Assembly (NCBI GenBank): GCA_021613535.1
Contig: CP075492.1
Span: forward strand, 15,252,001-15,316,000
Reading direction: 5' to 3'
DNA: 64,000 nucleotides
DNA from: Adineta vaga
Taxonomy: Eukaryota; Rotifera
Positions 51,901 to 63,047 of the stretch are shown here, piece after piece (the first letter of the stretch is position 1; each line of letters starts with the position of its first letter). The notes under the pieces are model-generated. The model ran no database searches, was not told the DNA's origin, and was given only the letters and a program-made list of their open reading frames with translations. A program made the position numbers and the translations under genes.

Positions 51901-53107
51901 GCGACTAATTTAATATTGACTAAGACCTATGCCCTGTATTGGATTCCGAAACTCGTCTTCGACCCTGGTGGAATCGAAATCTAAGTATGCAAACAACTTT
52001 TTTTTTGAGTTCCAGTCGGAGGCGAGAATACTTTTTGCAATCTAACACAAAGTAACATAACTGAAGTAAGAAAATTTGTTTTTACTCTGGGACAATATCA
52101 ATATTATTTCTTGCATATGAACTGACTCTAAAATACTTGCACTAATGTCAGCTCGAGTTCTAGATCGTACTCCAAAGCTTATTATGATGGAATCGGAGCC
52201 GAAGTTAAACAATTTTTTTCGAGTTTTGAGTCGAAATAGAAACAAATTTTTCTTATCTAACCTAAAAAAAGTCTAATTATCGTCGTAAGATGAAATAATG
52301 GCTCACTAACTTAGCTTAGGAGCTCACTATTTGCGAATATCCTAATACAGTGGACTAGTATTGTAAAAAGAGCATTCCTAAAAAGAATATATTTATGTAC
52401 TTGCCTTTGGTGTACCCGTTTCGTCCCTCTGACGGTACCGGTTGAAGCTGCTTATCACATAACAATTGTTCATTTGTTTGCAGTACATTTGTACCACCAA
52501 TCACAGCATAATCAGCTTCACCAGTTCTAAGTGCTTGCACAGCCATAGAAAGTGACACCAAACTGGACGGATGCGTCGTATCAAGTGTCAAATTTGGTCC
52601 ACGTAGATTGAAATGATATGCTAAACGTATTGACGCACTGCAGTTATGCAGGTTTGATACCAAAGGAGCTGTGTCAGAATCAAATCCTTTTTCTGCAATT
52701 ATCAATGGACGTTTATCCGAAGTTTGTTCAATAAATACAGCGGTTTTTGTCCCATTAATTTGGTTAATCGTATAATTTGAATCCTCTAGCAAGTGAACAA
52801 ATTTTTCAAGTAAAATACGATCTGATGGATCTATTATTTGCGCTTCTTGATCGGAAATGCCAAAAAAATCTCGATCAAATTCATCCAATAGTTCTTTCTT
52901 CAAAAAATAACGATGTTGGGTCGATTCTTCACTCGAATTCAGACCAGTACTCAGCAACGGCACAGACTCTAATGACGAATCTGTTTGCTCTGTTTCCACT
53001 TCGCTTCCATGGTGAGCATTGGTTGCCATGAAACTCCATAATGCGTGTGGTGAATGAATGTCATTAGAAAATTCACACGAAATACCGATTAGAGCGATCC
53101 GATCCAT
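39980..53107 (-). CDS. Hybrid PKS-NRPS (KS-AT-ACP-C-A-PCP-terminal domain), eight exons
   Basis: Exons are 52405-53107, 50928-51596, 48933-50862, 45868-47854, 45478-45808, 44674-45123, 41662-44231 and 39980-40231. Each junction restores a domain motif; the total is about 2,960 residues. ATG 53107 starts MDRIALIGISCEF (ketosynthase, about residues 1-455) with DTTHPSSL where DTACSSSL is normal, KSNIGDIGSAAG for KSNIGH, and no HGTGT. Acyltransferase: GHSVGEIAAAY with the nucleophile Ser, and ALHSPLM with the catalytic His. ACP: QGLDSLTAM. Condensation: YAQERIWFD, FFFHHIAFDG (HHxxxDG). Adenylation: LFTSGSTGTPK, FDYHMSE, NQYGPAE, YRSGDL, GRKDFQ, NGKVDRKQL. PCP: LGASSLHAM. The last 730 or so residues are a membrane plus left-handed beta-helix (hexapeptide) region like the NRPS terminal domain (TIGR02353 type), ending HTNWIGSPAKL; there is no thioesterase. 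Frame breaks of one base lie near 49075, 46688 and 45984. Likely horizontally acquired; product unknown. Confidence 0.9.
40232..41661 (-). other. Long last intron of the PKS-NRPS gene
   Basis: The donor GTAAGTTC follows T-A-S-I-Q at 41662 and the acceptor CACTTAG precedes A-H-T-Y-E-K at 40231. The 1.43 kb between contains a GC-rich, protein-like segment at about 40790-40975 (plus strand) and a minus-strand piece near 40480-40570 reading VTIGDVHGGALWLFVGDK. Neither fits the synthase. Confidence 0.6.
47855..48932 (-). other. 1.1 kb intron separating the PKS and NRPS halves
   Basis: Donor after PLNLIE (GTAAATG) at 48932; acceptor TTTATAG at 47855, joining to A-R-A-S-Y-A-Q-E-R. An AT microsatellite is present at about 48003-48026. 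The intron lies in the linker between the ACP and the condensation domain. Confidence 0.65.
51597..52404 (-). other. GC-AG intron inside the ketosynthase
   Basis: The only phase that restores Y-T-K-G-E-G-V uses AAAG|GCAAGT as donor and TTAAAG|GTGAAGG as acceptor, a GC-AG intron of 808 bp. An open frame at 52042-52245 is inside; not recognised. Confidence 0.6.
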
Positions 53108-53832
53108 AGTTAGCTATTCGAATCTATAATAAGACGAAACACTTAACAACCGTACTAATATTTTCTCAGAAATATGATTTTGGGTGTGGGTAGATTTAAG
53201 GGCGTGGGTTGGAGCTTTGATCGTGTTTCCATTCGAAACCCACTCTGGCATTAACACAGCCACTGTCTATATCCGTTTTTGGGTGTGCGCGTGGAAAAGG
53301 GGATGATCCAAAATCCAATTCACACTCACCCCATACTCTAATGAGTTCAATATATAATAAACACGTTCCATGAAACTACTAATTACAAAAAAATGGAAAT
53401 GACATTTTGGGCGGTACTCGTTACAGTATTTTGGTTATGGAGAAAGCAACGAATAAAATTCGCAGAGTATTCGTGACAAATAATTTCTTGCACCTGCTGG
53501 GTTTTTTATTCAGATACTTACCTGTGTTACTTCATAAAGAAATATGGTTATCAACGTCGTTTTTATTAAGGATAATAGGATACTTTGAAGTTACAGAATA
53601 CCTATCTAAAGTTATATAGAGACATTGAAGAATCTCGTCTGTTCGTTTAGAGTTGTTGCGTTTTATCTTCAGTAAACAATCTCTTTACAAAAGATCACAG
53701 TTTTCGAAAAATTGTAAACTCATGGATACTGCATTTGCATACAGTATGCAGACCTAAAACAAATTTAGACAATAACCCCCCAAACAATAAGAAATGTTGG
53801 TCTTTACTACCATAGCTGCAGGGTATTAGTAT

Positions 53833-53853
53833 GGGTGTGGGTGTGGGTGCGGG
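53833..53853 (+). repeat. Telomere-like (TGTGGG) tract
   Basis: GGGTGTGGGTGTGGGTGCGG, at least three hexamer units, about 730 bp upstream of the PKS-NRPS start. Confidence 0.65.
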
Positions 53854-55314
53854 TATATTTTATTGACGCATATCTACACCTACACCTATCCTCAGGAACC
53901 AATGTGCGTCGTATTCGAAATCAATTTATTAAAATGATCTTTGCACAAATTCTTGCAATAGCTCTTATTTCATTACAATGGATGATTATGTATTTATTGT
54001 GGACAGTTTTTTTTAAATAGTGCACCAAATAGTAAACAACGGTACACAATATATTTCTTTTATGCTCTTAGAAATCGATTTTATTATTTAAACAATGTTA
54101 AATCATTTTATGTTTTACTACTAACATCGTATCTATTTCGGAGAACATTTATTAAAGCATTGATTGCATTATTACTGTGTCATCTCCAACATCGATGACA
54201 AACAAGTCAAACAATTATTTTGATAATGACTATCATGAGTATATCAGATTCAAAATTATGGATATATACATTAAATTCTTCTATATTTTATGATTTACTT
54301 TTATATATACAAGAGATATAAATTTATTAGATTTGAGAAGAAATATTAACCAAGTATGATATCATAAAACTCCTAATATTAAAAACACTTCGTCTCCATC
54401 AATCAAACAAAAAACTTAATTTCAATATTGACGAAGTATTATTGGCAAAAAATCCCTTGTCTATTCTTTCTCTTATCCCAGTCCTTGTGTTTTTGCATGT
54501 GGAAATGAGAAAGTTATTAAAATTGATGGCAATTTAGCTGCCAACAAAAATAGTCTAGTTGTATACAAAGTTTTTCTCAGAAAAAATAAATCTACAATGA
54601 AAGAAAGGAATGAAATGTAAATTAATAGGTACTGGTTTACCTCTCTAGGTCTCGTCATCTTCGTAATTTATCAAATTTCTTCCATCATTGTGTAAATATG
54701 ATTATTGAATGGGTATTTTCTTTGAAGAACTTGGAGTTTTCGTACTTTTCTACCGTGCAGACTGAGAGACGAAAAATTTCTTTGTAATACTGAAGCGATC
54801 ACCTATAGGATTTATTTCATCTGTATGAACGTGTCACTTTTAATTTTATAATTATATTTGAATTCAAAAATGAAATACACCTTCAATTAGCGTACAAGTG
54901 AGTGTGAACTGTTTGCTCCGTACACCCACCTTTTCAACCATCTCTCTCAATATTCTATATTAGAAAAAGAATTCTTCTATATTTACTAAAAAAGATAGAA
55001 AAGCAGAAAGATAAATGAGGATATATATATATACATCCTGAACAGGAAAATAATTTGTATGAAGACATTCTCAGTCAAACTATATAAGATGTTTCAATTA
55101 AAATTTTTTTATAATATTTCTATTCTCACTATGATTTATACATCAAGTACAAAGTACAAGTCTAATACTTTAACTCGTCTTAACTCTTATTTGAGGGTAC
55201 GAGTGTGAATGAACAAGAAGTACCATCACCCTTAACCTTCTTCTATCTTTTCCCATCCATTCTGCTTCTACTTCTTCTCACAGATTTCCTCTCTATTCCT
55301 GAAAAAAACCGTTC

Positions 55315-55560
55315 TTTAGTTTTAAGTCTTCATCTAAAAAGAATTCGAATCTAAAAAACAGATTTCTCATTTACAGTTTTCATCAGTATTTATCGAACAT
55401 TTGGAAAACCTTGGAATTCATCTGTATGTAAAACTATACTTTGAATTTAGTTCTTTCTTTTTCATATAATCATTGACATGCGGTTGTTAGAAAAGAAAAA
55501 ACTGAAAATGTTTTTTTCTGTACGCATAATGACATATTTTAATGTATGGATAATAATTTA
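55315..55560 (+). repeat. Dispersed repeat, copy 2 (pair at 11290-11560)
   Basis: Same orientation and block order as copy 1 (TTTAGTTTTAAGTCT ... GAACATTTGG ... AAACCTTGG ... CATCTGTATGTAAAA ... AATTTAGTTCTTTCT). Estimated 70-75% identity by eye. Confidence 0.75.
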
Positions 55561-56154
55561 AAACCTTTTATTTTATTTTCTGTTTGAAAGTTGATTAATG
55601 AATAAAGTTCTTGTATATAGTTTGATCCAATAAATCACTGATAATTGATAAATAATAGGTTTAAGTTTTAATATAAGTTCTCTCAACCTTCAACCACATA
55701 CTCACCCTATTTATGAGCTAAAATATTTCGTTTTCAGCATTCTTTTACTGATTCATTCTTATTTTTTTGAAAAGCACATCAACATTAGAACTGAATTCGA
55801 GATTTGCATTTTTCTTCTCGCGAAGAACTTTGTATTGACTTTACAACAGTTTTATTAAATAAAATTTCAAAAGGCAAACCTCATAAAAAGATTTAATAAG
55901 CATCACTATGTGTTGCAAAATATGCGCGTTGAACAAATGTTCTTTGTTTTTTTACAATTTCATATAATTGACAGCTTGAAAACACATTTCTGCTCACCAA
56001 GTCGCGCATTAACAACCCCGCAAGATTGTCGTTAAAATAATTTGTCAGGCTTTCTCATTTGAAATGCACTGTATATACTAAATGTGGCTATCGATATTTG
56101 AACAAATATATTCTTAAAATATAAATACAACACATTCTCATTTTATTTCTCAAA

Positions 56155-57072
56155 ATGTCGGCAACGAGATTTCACAAACAAATGAGCAAATTAAAACGAT
56201 TGTGTGATTATATCATCAAGATACACTTTTACGATGATACTGAAGATATCTCATTCATTGATCAATTATTTGCAACAAGAATTTTGCTTTCCCTCTTCTC
56301 CCTCATTCTCATTATTATTATTCTCTTCACCACTTTTACTCTTCAAACACATTCTGTCACAATTAAATCATCATCTGAATATCTCTTCAAACAACTTTCT
56401 TTTCGTTATTCAAGTACATTATCATGTTCAAGTTCACAAACATCCATTCGTCATAGTCAATTTGTCAATCAATCCTTTATTTCATCTTTATCTGATGTAA
56501 ACAAAAATAAATATCATTGGAAAGATTATCGTATAATAATCGCATCTCATTTTCAAATTCTTGCTTTACTATGTCAAATAATTCAACGAATTATTACTGA
56601 TTCGTTGAATGAGTTTTATTCTGAAGAGATCTTAACTACGCAAGTTCTAACTCAAGATATATTTGATGCTCAAGTAGAGCAGCTTGTAGAACGATTAAAA
56701 GCAAGAAATACTGCTGATATGAAATATAAAAGTGACACTCTCTGGTTAAATATTTTGCAGAATGGAATTTACACAGGATTCAGAACAAATTATGCCATTT
56801 TTCAACCTCTTGAAACTACAAATCTTTATAGCTCTTCCATCATATATATCAATTCAAACAGCACTTTTACTTGTCAAAAAAGCATAGGATGTACACAGCA
56901 AGCTGCATTTTACGATTCGCCGCATTTTGTACTAATCAATAGCTCATTGATAATAAGCGTATTGGTAAGTGAGCCACGTGCAAACTTATTATTTCGTATT
57001 CCAAATATGATGATTGGTTATTTACCATACACTTCATTACTTCAATCAACACTTGGATGTTTCTATAATTAA
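56155..57072 (+). CDS. Membrane protein of a bdelloid-type family, cut short by a stop
   Basis: 305 residues with no visible intron. A basic N-terminus (HKQMSKLKRL) precedes one membrane helix (about residues 42-64, LLSLFSLILIIIILFTTF). A long, probably extracellular region follows, with Ser-rich and N-glycosylation-like sites, CTQQAAFY and GYLPYTSLLQSTLGCFYN. This N-terminal architecture and the G-Y-L-P-Y...C-F-Y motif belong to a family I associate with bdelloids; function unknown. The frame ends TAA after C-F-Y-N, and in the next codons the same frame reads S-C-I-T-Q-I-Q. The decayed copy on the minus strand reads C-F-Y-N-Q-T-C-I at the same point, so the stop stands where a conserved Gln (CAA) would be. 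The normal C-terminal half is missing here. Confidence 0.6.
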   Translation: MSATRFHKQMSKLKRLCDYIIKIHFYDDTEDISFIDQLFATRILLSLFSLILIIIILFTTFTLQTHSVTIKSSSEYLFKQLSFRYSSTLSCSSSQTSIRHSQFVNQSFISSLSDVNKNKYHWKDYRIIIASHFQILALLCQIIQRIITDSLNEFYSEEILTTQVLTQDIFDAQVEQLVERLKARNTADMKYKSDTLWLNILQNGIYTGFRTNYAIFQPLETTNLYSSSIIYINSNSTFTCQKSIGCTQQAAFYDSPHFVLINSSLIISVLVSEPRANLLFRIPNMMIGYLPYTSLLQSTLGCFYN

Positions 57073-58404
57073 TCGTGCATCACTCAAATTCAATCATCAT
57101 TCATCAGTGCTTTTTCATTCGTTTTGCATCGAATACAATCGTATTTGTAGTAGTTTTTGTTTGAAATTATGAAATATTGTTTGTTATCATTAGTTTGAAA
57201 GATCTCAAGTTTTATTCAATCCTTCAATATTAATAACCATAATATTTTGTACTTTCACCAATAAAATCTTTTAGATCATCAAAAAAAAGTTTTTTGTTTC
57301 ATTCTACATATCATTCCTCCCAAATGATTTATTATCAACGATATCAGATCAGCCAGGTAAACGTACTTCCTACAAAGAAAACATTTTTTTCGGATATTGT
57401 TTTCATATATAGGTAATGTATTGGTTTGTTTACGTCACGCTCAATTTAAATTTAGAAATAACCAAAGTACGAAATTTGTTTTTCGTTCTATCCTTGTAAA
57501 GACAAGAGCGAAAACAATAGTTACGTATATTACGAAGTTGTCATCATACATAATAGTGTCTTCGATCGTAATTTCAAGGTTCAATAATCAACAAATGCAT
57601 TGTAGAATGTAATAATGAAAATGTGTAATTGACGTGACCAGAGATATTGAGAGTATGGAAAATATTTATATTAGAGTTGATTACTGATACAATCCTTCAT
57701 TTTATTTTCAACATGAAATTGATGATTATAATGGGAGAAAGATCTGATAATCTTTGTATATATTGATAGAATTCATCACAAGAACTATATGTTCGACAAT
57801 CTAAACATCATATAGGAAAAAGAGCTTGTTTATAGTATCAAATTGTTCTACAATACCAACATTTTTGTGCAATATTATATAATCATTTTCTAAATTTGCA
57901 AATGAATCAAAAACTATTAAAAGAAAAACTTTAAAAAATAGATCGTATTCATTATCCCGTAAACAGATAGATAATGAAACTACTTTAAATGAATGTGTCA
58001 TTTATCGTTAAGATTAATTACGAAGGAAGTAGGTAACGTTAGAGGAAAAAACCAACATAACGTATTCAAGGTCGTTAATATGACACACAATAATCCTGAG
58101 ATACGACAGAACATTATTTACTGTAAATTACTATGAAAAGCACTAATTAAAATGAATAAAAATGTTCAAAAAGATATTTAAATTCCTTGAGTGATAAATG
58201 TGTTCAATATATAATGATACAAGGAAAGTTAACAATAGAAATTTATTCAAGGTTATCAAAAATTTTTGTTTATTTGTATTTCATACGTAAAAAGCAATCG
58301 AGCATGAAAAACCAAGGTATTTAAGAGCATTTTTTTTCATATTTATCCACCGATCGTGACGAAACCTTAAATTCAGGTAAGTACTCAGAAGATGATATAG
58401 AATT
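57073..58404. other. Intergenic, no gene
   Basis: The first 80 bases continue the preceding gene's frame to a TAG at about 57150. Beyond that it is AT-rich, with only short open frames (57397-57612, 57801-58001). Confidence 0.5.
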
Positions 58405-60969
58405 ATGTTGTCTTATCGTTCCGCATCGCTAAATACTGATCCACCATCTGATATGACTACTCCTACAAACAATGCTGTGAACAAATACTGACCGAGTAAG
58501 AAATTATTATCTTATGATAACATCAATTGCTTGTTCTATCTATCAAGGACTCGACAAGAATTTACATGGTTTCCAATGTTAGCAATACTTTGTATTGGTT
58601 TAGTGATTTTCGTAGTAGCAGCAATTATTGTCTTGTCCTTAATTCCTATTTATTTGACATACAGAGCTGTCGACAGTAACAATATTTGTAAGTATTCTAT
58701 TTTCATTGATTATTTAATAGTTAATATATATTCACCTTAAGATAAAGACTCTTTCTTTTTGGAATATATATCTAATAATGCAATCAATTCACCTTACAGT
58801 GGACCTATCATGAATTCAGACGCCATGACGAACCAGGTAGAATTTTATTCTTGGTTTTATTAATTATATTATTTGAAATTTTCAGATGATGACAAGTCTT
58901 GGTTTGAAGAATAGTTTTTCAGTTGTTCGAGCTCGAAGTGATATGAAAGACATCGGACAGACAACTAAGATTGACAAACGTGCAATTGAATCGATTATCT
59001 ATCGATTTCGTTTTCATGCTAAGATTAACAATTCTTCAGGATGTAGAACTGATGCATGTGTAACAAAACTATTCAAAACTATTCAAAAAAGTTGTGAACA
59101 AAAACGTCAATATGAAATCACATCTCAATTTACGGCCGAATTGATTTCTTCGTATACGATTAACTATGTTGCCATTTATCGAACACGTAAATATGATTGA
59201 TACTATTCGTTGTTGTTATTATTCTCGTCTCTTATTCCTTTTTTTTAGTTCCTGCGGATTGGTTGAATGATTTAACTGATAACGACAATTCAATAGAAAG
59301 TAAAAATTAAAATGACATTTAAAATTTCAATAATTTTAACATTCACTCTTTTTTTGTATAATCAATAAACTTAGATGATCCCATTAGAATAGCAATGAGA
59401 AATCTCACTTATATTGGTAATTATCCGATTCTTCCATTTAAACAATATTACGCATTAACAACAGTTCCGAAATTCAACATACGCGATCCTGATTCCATTA
59501 GACAAGCATTATTTGATTCATATTTATCATCATTTCCTCATGCTCGGAAAGATCTTCGACAACTCATTGCAAATGATCCCGGAATAAAAAAACTGGAATC
59601 GATGTTTGTCGATATCACCACGTCAATACTTGAGGTTGAAGGAGAAGAACAAGCTTCGAAGGATTTAACCACAATATTAACTATGTCAGCAATTGGACCA
59701 CCATCCGATACTATTGCAAGCAATAGTCGTAAACGAAGAAGTGCGTTACAGAGAAGATACGACCTCGTAGTAGGAGGTCAAAAATTAGTACTACTTCAAA
59801 GCATAACAGAGCTAGCTTTAGTATTTCCAGTACTATATGAATCTACTAAACTGATATTCACTGGAATAGCTACGATTATACCATTGGCTTTCTCAGGTAT
59901 ATTCTCTGTAGCAGCAATAGCACCAATGATGCGAGTTGCAGCGGGAGCGGCTCAAATATATTTTGCATATTCAACGATTAATGATGTTGTTCAGAACGCC
60001 AAAGATTTAGTTGATTTTTTACGTGATCATGGATCATTTATTGATGTGCATTCTATAAATTATATCACACAAGTATTTCAATGCGGTTTAAATAGCTTAA
60101 ATGCTACATTAACAGTGGGATCACTCAGTATTACACGACCGCTTATTTCAACAGCGCTATCAGTCATGTTTGAAGTAATAAACCGATTTATTAAATCTTT
60201 ACAAGCTCTTCAGAAAGTATTAGAGGAATATCCAAAATTTGATATTTTTCATGACTACGCCGTTGGAGAAGTCCTTGATGCAATAAAATCTCAACTTGAA
60301 AAAACAACAACTGATACAATAAAACCTGATTCAGGTGATAGTGATATAGCTGTAACTTACTCTGAACATTGTCGAGGTACGTTTGATGCATATAAATGTG
60401 ATTGTTCGAACCTTAAACCAGGTACATATGAAGTAGGCTTAAGAATTTTTATCAATAATCCTGATTTCTTTACTGAAAAGACTGTTCTGATAAGAAATAC
60501 TATTTTAAATGCAACATGTACTGATATAACAGATACCGATAATGAGTGCAAAATAATCGATCCAGTCACAACATGCATCACTAGCGCATGTAACAATCAA
60601 TCGGAATTGGTATATGTTAATACCAGCCAATCTATTAACTACTGTCAGCAACAAGTGCCACTTATAATTTCACATTATAGTTTCAAAACAGGTGGAAGTG
60701 AATGTACGGAATATATACAAGATGATCAAACACCAGATTTAAAGTTTAATCACAAACGTCAATTGGGAGTTAGGATTTTCGATCAAAATGCAGTTGGAAC
60801 TTATAATATCAGTAGATGCGGATTTTATACACCATCGATTATTTACTGTCTTCAAATATATCCTAGTGTACCTTTTAGTGGTATGTGTGGTTATGGATGT
60901 AGTCCTGATCATAACAGATGTGCTCCTTGTCCTTGTTGTCAATTCAAACAAGCAACTATGCCAGGATGA
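58405..60969 (+). CDS. Predicted membrane protein of about 700 residues with an RKRR site
   Basis: I do not recognise the family. Likely exons are 58548-58687 (TM helix FPMLAILCIGLVIFVVAAII), 58800-58836, 58886-59186, 59249-59299 and 59375-60969. The last four join in phase; the first junctions are unsure, and a 5' exon from ATG 58405 reads into TGA. The N-terminal helix suggests a type II membrane protein. The main exon has a regular helical part, a dibasic SRKRRS at 59725-59742 that resembles a furin cleavage site, then a long hydrophobic stretch (about 59780-59990: VLLQSITELALVFPVLYES, IIPLAFSGIFSVAAIAPMM). The C-terminal 250 residues are Cys-rich with several N-x-S/T sites, ending CGYGCSPDHNRCAPCPCC. 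An extracellular role is inferred. It sits among members of a membrane-protein family but does not obviously share their motifs. Confidence 0.65.
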
Positions 60970-61633
60970 ACAAATCGAATTGAAACATTTTTCATTTGAC
61001 ACTTCAAATCAGTGACTTTCTCCATATATTAAATAACTACTAACTCATCTTTAATCAAGAAATTTCACTAATTTTATCGTGTTTTTTATTCAGGATTAAA
61101 TAAAAGTTTTTAATTTATATGCAGAATCTTTTGATCCTAGTTATATCGGCAGTAAAATGCATAAATATATTAACTATAGATGAGAAAAACCGAAAAGAAT
61201 ATGATCAATGATTAGATTTTCAAATTAAAACAAACAATTCATCGATTTGATGTGAACATTGTCCGTTATCGAAGGAATGTGATGGGTCATCGGCTAGAAA
61301 TGAAGAAGTTCATACTCAAAGTTTCATGTTTCTATCAAAAATCGTTTTCAAATAGCTCAAGGAATCTATAATCAAATCCTTTCTCACTAAATTATGATAC
61401 TTCTGACTCTTCAATAACTCACGTTCATGTATACATTACAAAATACTATTTTTGAAGTTTTTTTTGCTAAATGATTGATGATATTTTCTATATATCACTG
61501 ATAGTATTAGCCTACGATGTATTCCTTTTGAAACTTTCATATTTCATTGTAGGCTATAAATTATGTCTTTTGTCATTGTTTTATAATACAAACATGCTCT
61601 TAATATAAAGAAGTGTTCGTTTATTTCTCAAGG
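60970..61633. other. Intergenic, no gene
   Basis: AT-rich spacer after the predicted membrane protein. Nothing recognisable. Confidence 0.5.
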
Positions 61634-61990
61634 TGATGAAAACTACAACTCACAAACAAATGATCAAACTTAAACGATTATATCATCAAGATAAACTTTT
61701 TCGATGCCAAAGAAGATATCTCACCCACTGATCAATTATTGGCAACAACAATCTTTACTTCATTGTCATGTCCATGTTCATAAGCATCGATTCATTATGA
61801 TCCGTTTCTATTATTTCATTCACAATATCGCCCAATCTATTCAAATCAATCTGTCCATCAATCATTTACTTCATCTTTATTCGATATAAACAAGTATAAA
61901 TATTATTTGAAAGATTATCGGATAATAAAACAAACCAATGAAGTTGGTATGAGTGATCAAATGAAAGCATTGAGTAAACAATTTGCTATT
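61634..61990 (+). pseudogene. Decayed 5' copy of the 56155 membrane-protein gene
   Basis: The DNA matches the start of the 56155 gene: CTCACAAACAAATGATCAAA, CGATTATATCATCAAGATA, GAAGATATCTCA and GATCAATTATT, and later TCATCTTTATTCGATATAAA and GAAAGATTATCGGATAATAA. The part coding for the membrane helix and Ser-rich region (about 130 bp) is deleted and frames are broken. The match fades after about 61930. A gene relic made by duplication. Confidence 0.75.
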
Positions 61991-62212
61991 TTACATGGAA
62001 GTATATTGTGATTTATCCATTTCTTACATGTCCGATCATTGCTCAAAAGACATAAAAAAAATTTTGACATTGTTTTTGAACGTTTATTTTCAATAAAATC
62101 TGAGAGATCTCAAAGAAAAGAAAAATAAGCAAAGCAAAAGTATAAGCGAATAAAACTGATATTGATTATGGTTTTTGTCAAGAAAAAGCGTGCTCAACAG
62201 TCTATTTTAGTT

Positions 62213-63047
62213 TCGAACATTTACTGCTGTATGGTTCAATTCGCTGTCGTTTTTTTCTGAATATATATTTCGATAAAGTTCATCATACGTGGTATCATAA
62301 ATCTCAAAGCTGTTACTAAACCTCCAACAAGACCAATAATTGTTGTAATTATATAAATAATTGTATTTTTCACGGTAGAAACATAAGTACATTGTAATGG
62401 CGAACATTCATTGAAATAATTCTCATACATAATTGTTTTATTCCATTGATCAATCATTAATTGATTAGTTACGTCTAACATCGTTGTATTTGTTGTAAAA
62501 TGAATTAATAACGATGAATCTAATGGCGTCATATTTAATGCTGATGACATGGAATAGAATGATTCAACTGCATCAATACATGTTTGATTATAAAAACATG
62601 GTAAATCCGATTTATTTTAAAAACCTGGAATCAACAATAACGGAATTCCTGTAATTGCATAATAAAACCCAATGAATGCCATACATGTTGGTGTATGATC
62701 ACAATAACATTTCTTGTACATTTCCGATGGAAGTGTTATTACATTTTCATTAATATTAACTTATCATCATAAAATTATATAAGAGAAGAAAGCCGTTCAT
62801 TTTGAAGTTCATGTTCATCCGTTGAAGGTGGTATTGAAGGAAATACATTAAGATTTTGAAAATAAACTTTTATTTCGCCAAAGAAGCGTCCCATAGAGTC
62901 ACAAATGAGTAGCACTGAATACAAAATATTTTGATTTTTACAGATAATTATTTGAAATAAAATGAAGTGTATGAAAAGGAAAGATTTTTCTGTAATTATC
63001 GAGACTGATTGAGTGCTTATTATGATTAGAATCGTTCTTTTTTTCAA
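62213..63047 (-). pseudogene. Internally deleted copy of the same membrane-protein family
   Basis: From high to low coordinate: an N-terminal part MGRFFGEIKVYFQNLNVFPS then PSTDEHELQNERL, ending in a stop at 62775. This is followed directly by a C-terminal half: LPSEMYKKCYCDHTPTCM, FIGFYYAITGIPLLLIPGF, an in-frame TAA at about 62618, CFYNQTCIDAVESF, then CSPLQCTYV and a C-terminal helix IYIITTIIGLVGGLVTALRF. The first membrane helix and several hundred residues of ectodomain are absent, and there are at least two stops. It lies tail to tail with the 61634 relic. Confidence 0.6.

Larger units (their letters stand above)
53108..56154. other. Intergenic, repeats only
   Basis: Upstream region of the PKS-NRPS gene. 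It holds several G-rich TGTGGG-like tracts (53180-53215, 53833-53853), an AT run near 55021 and copy 2 of the 250 bp dispersed repeat. No gene recognised; frames at 53407-53619 and 53835-54020 are hydrophobic and short. Confidence 0.5.
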
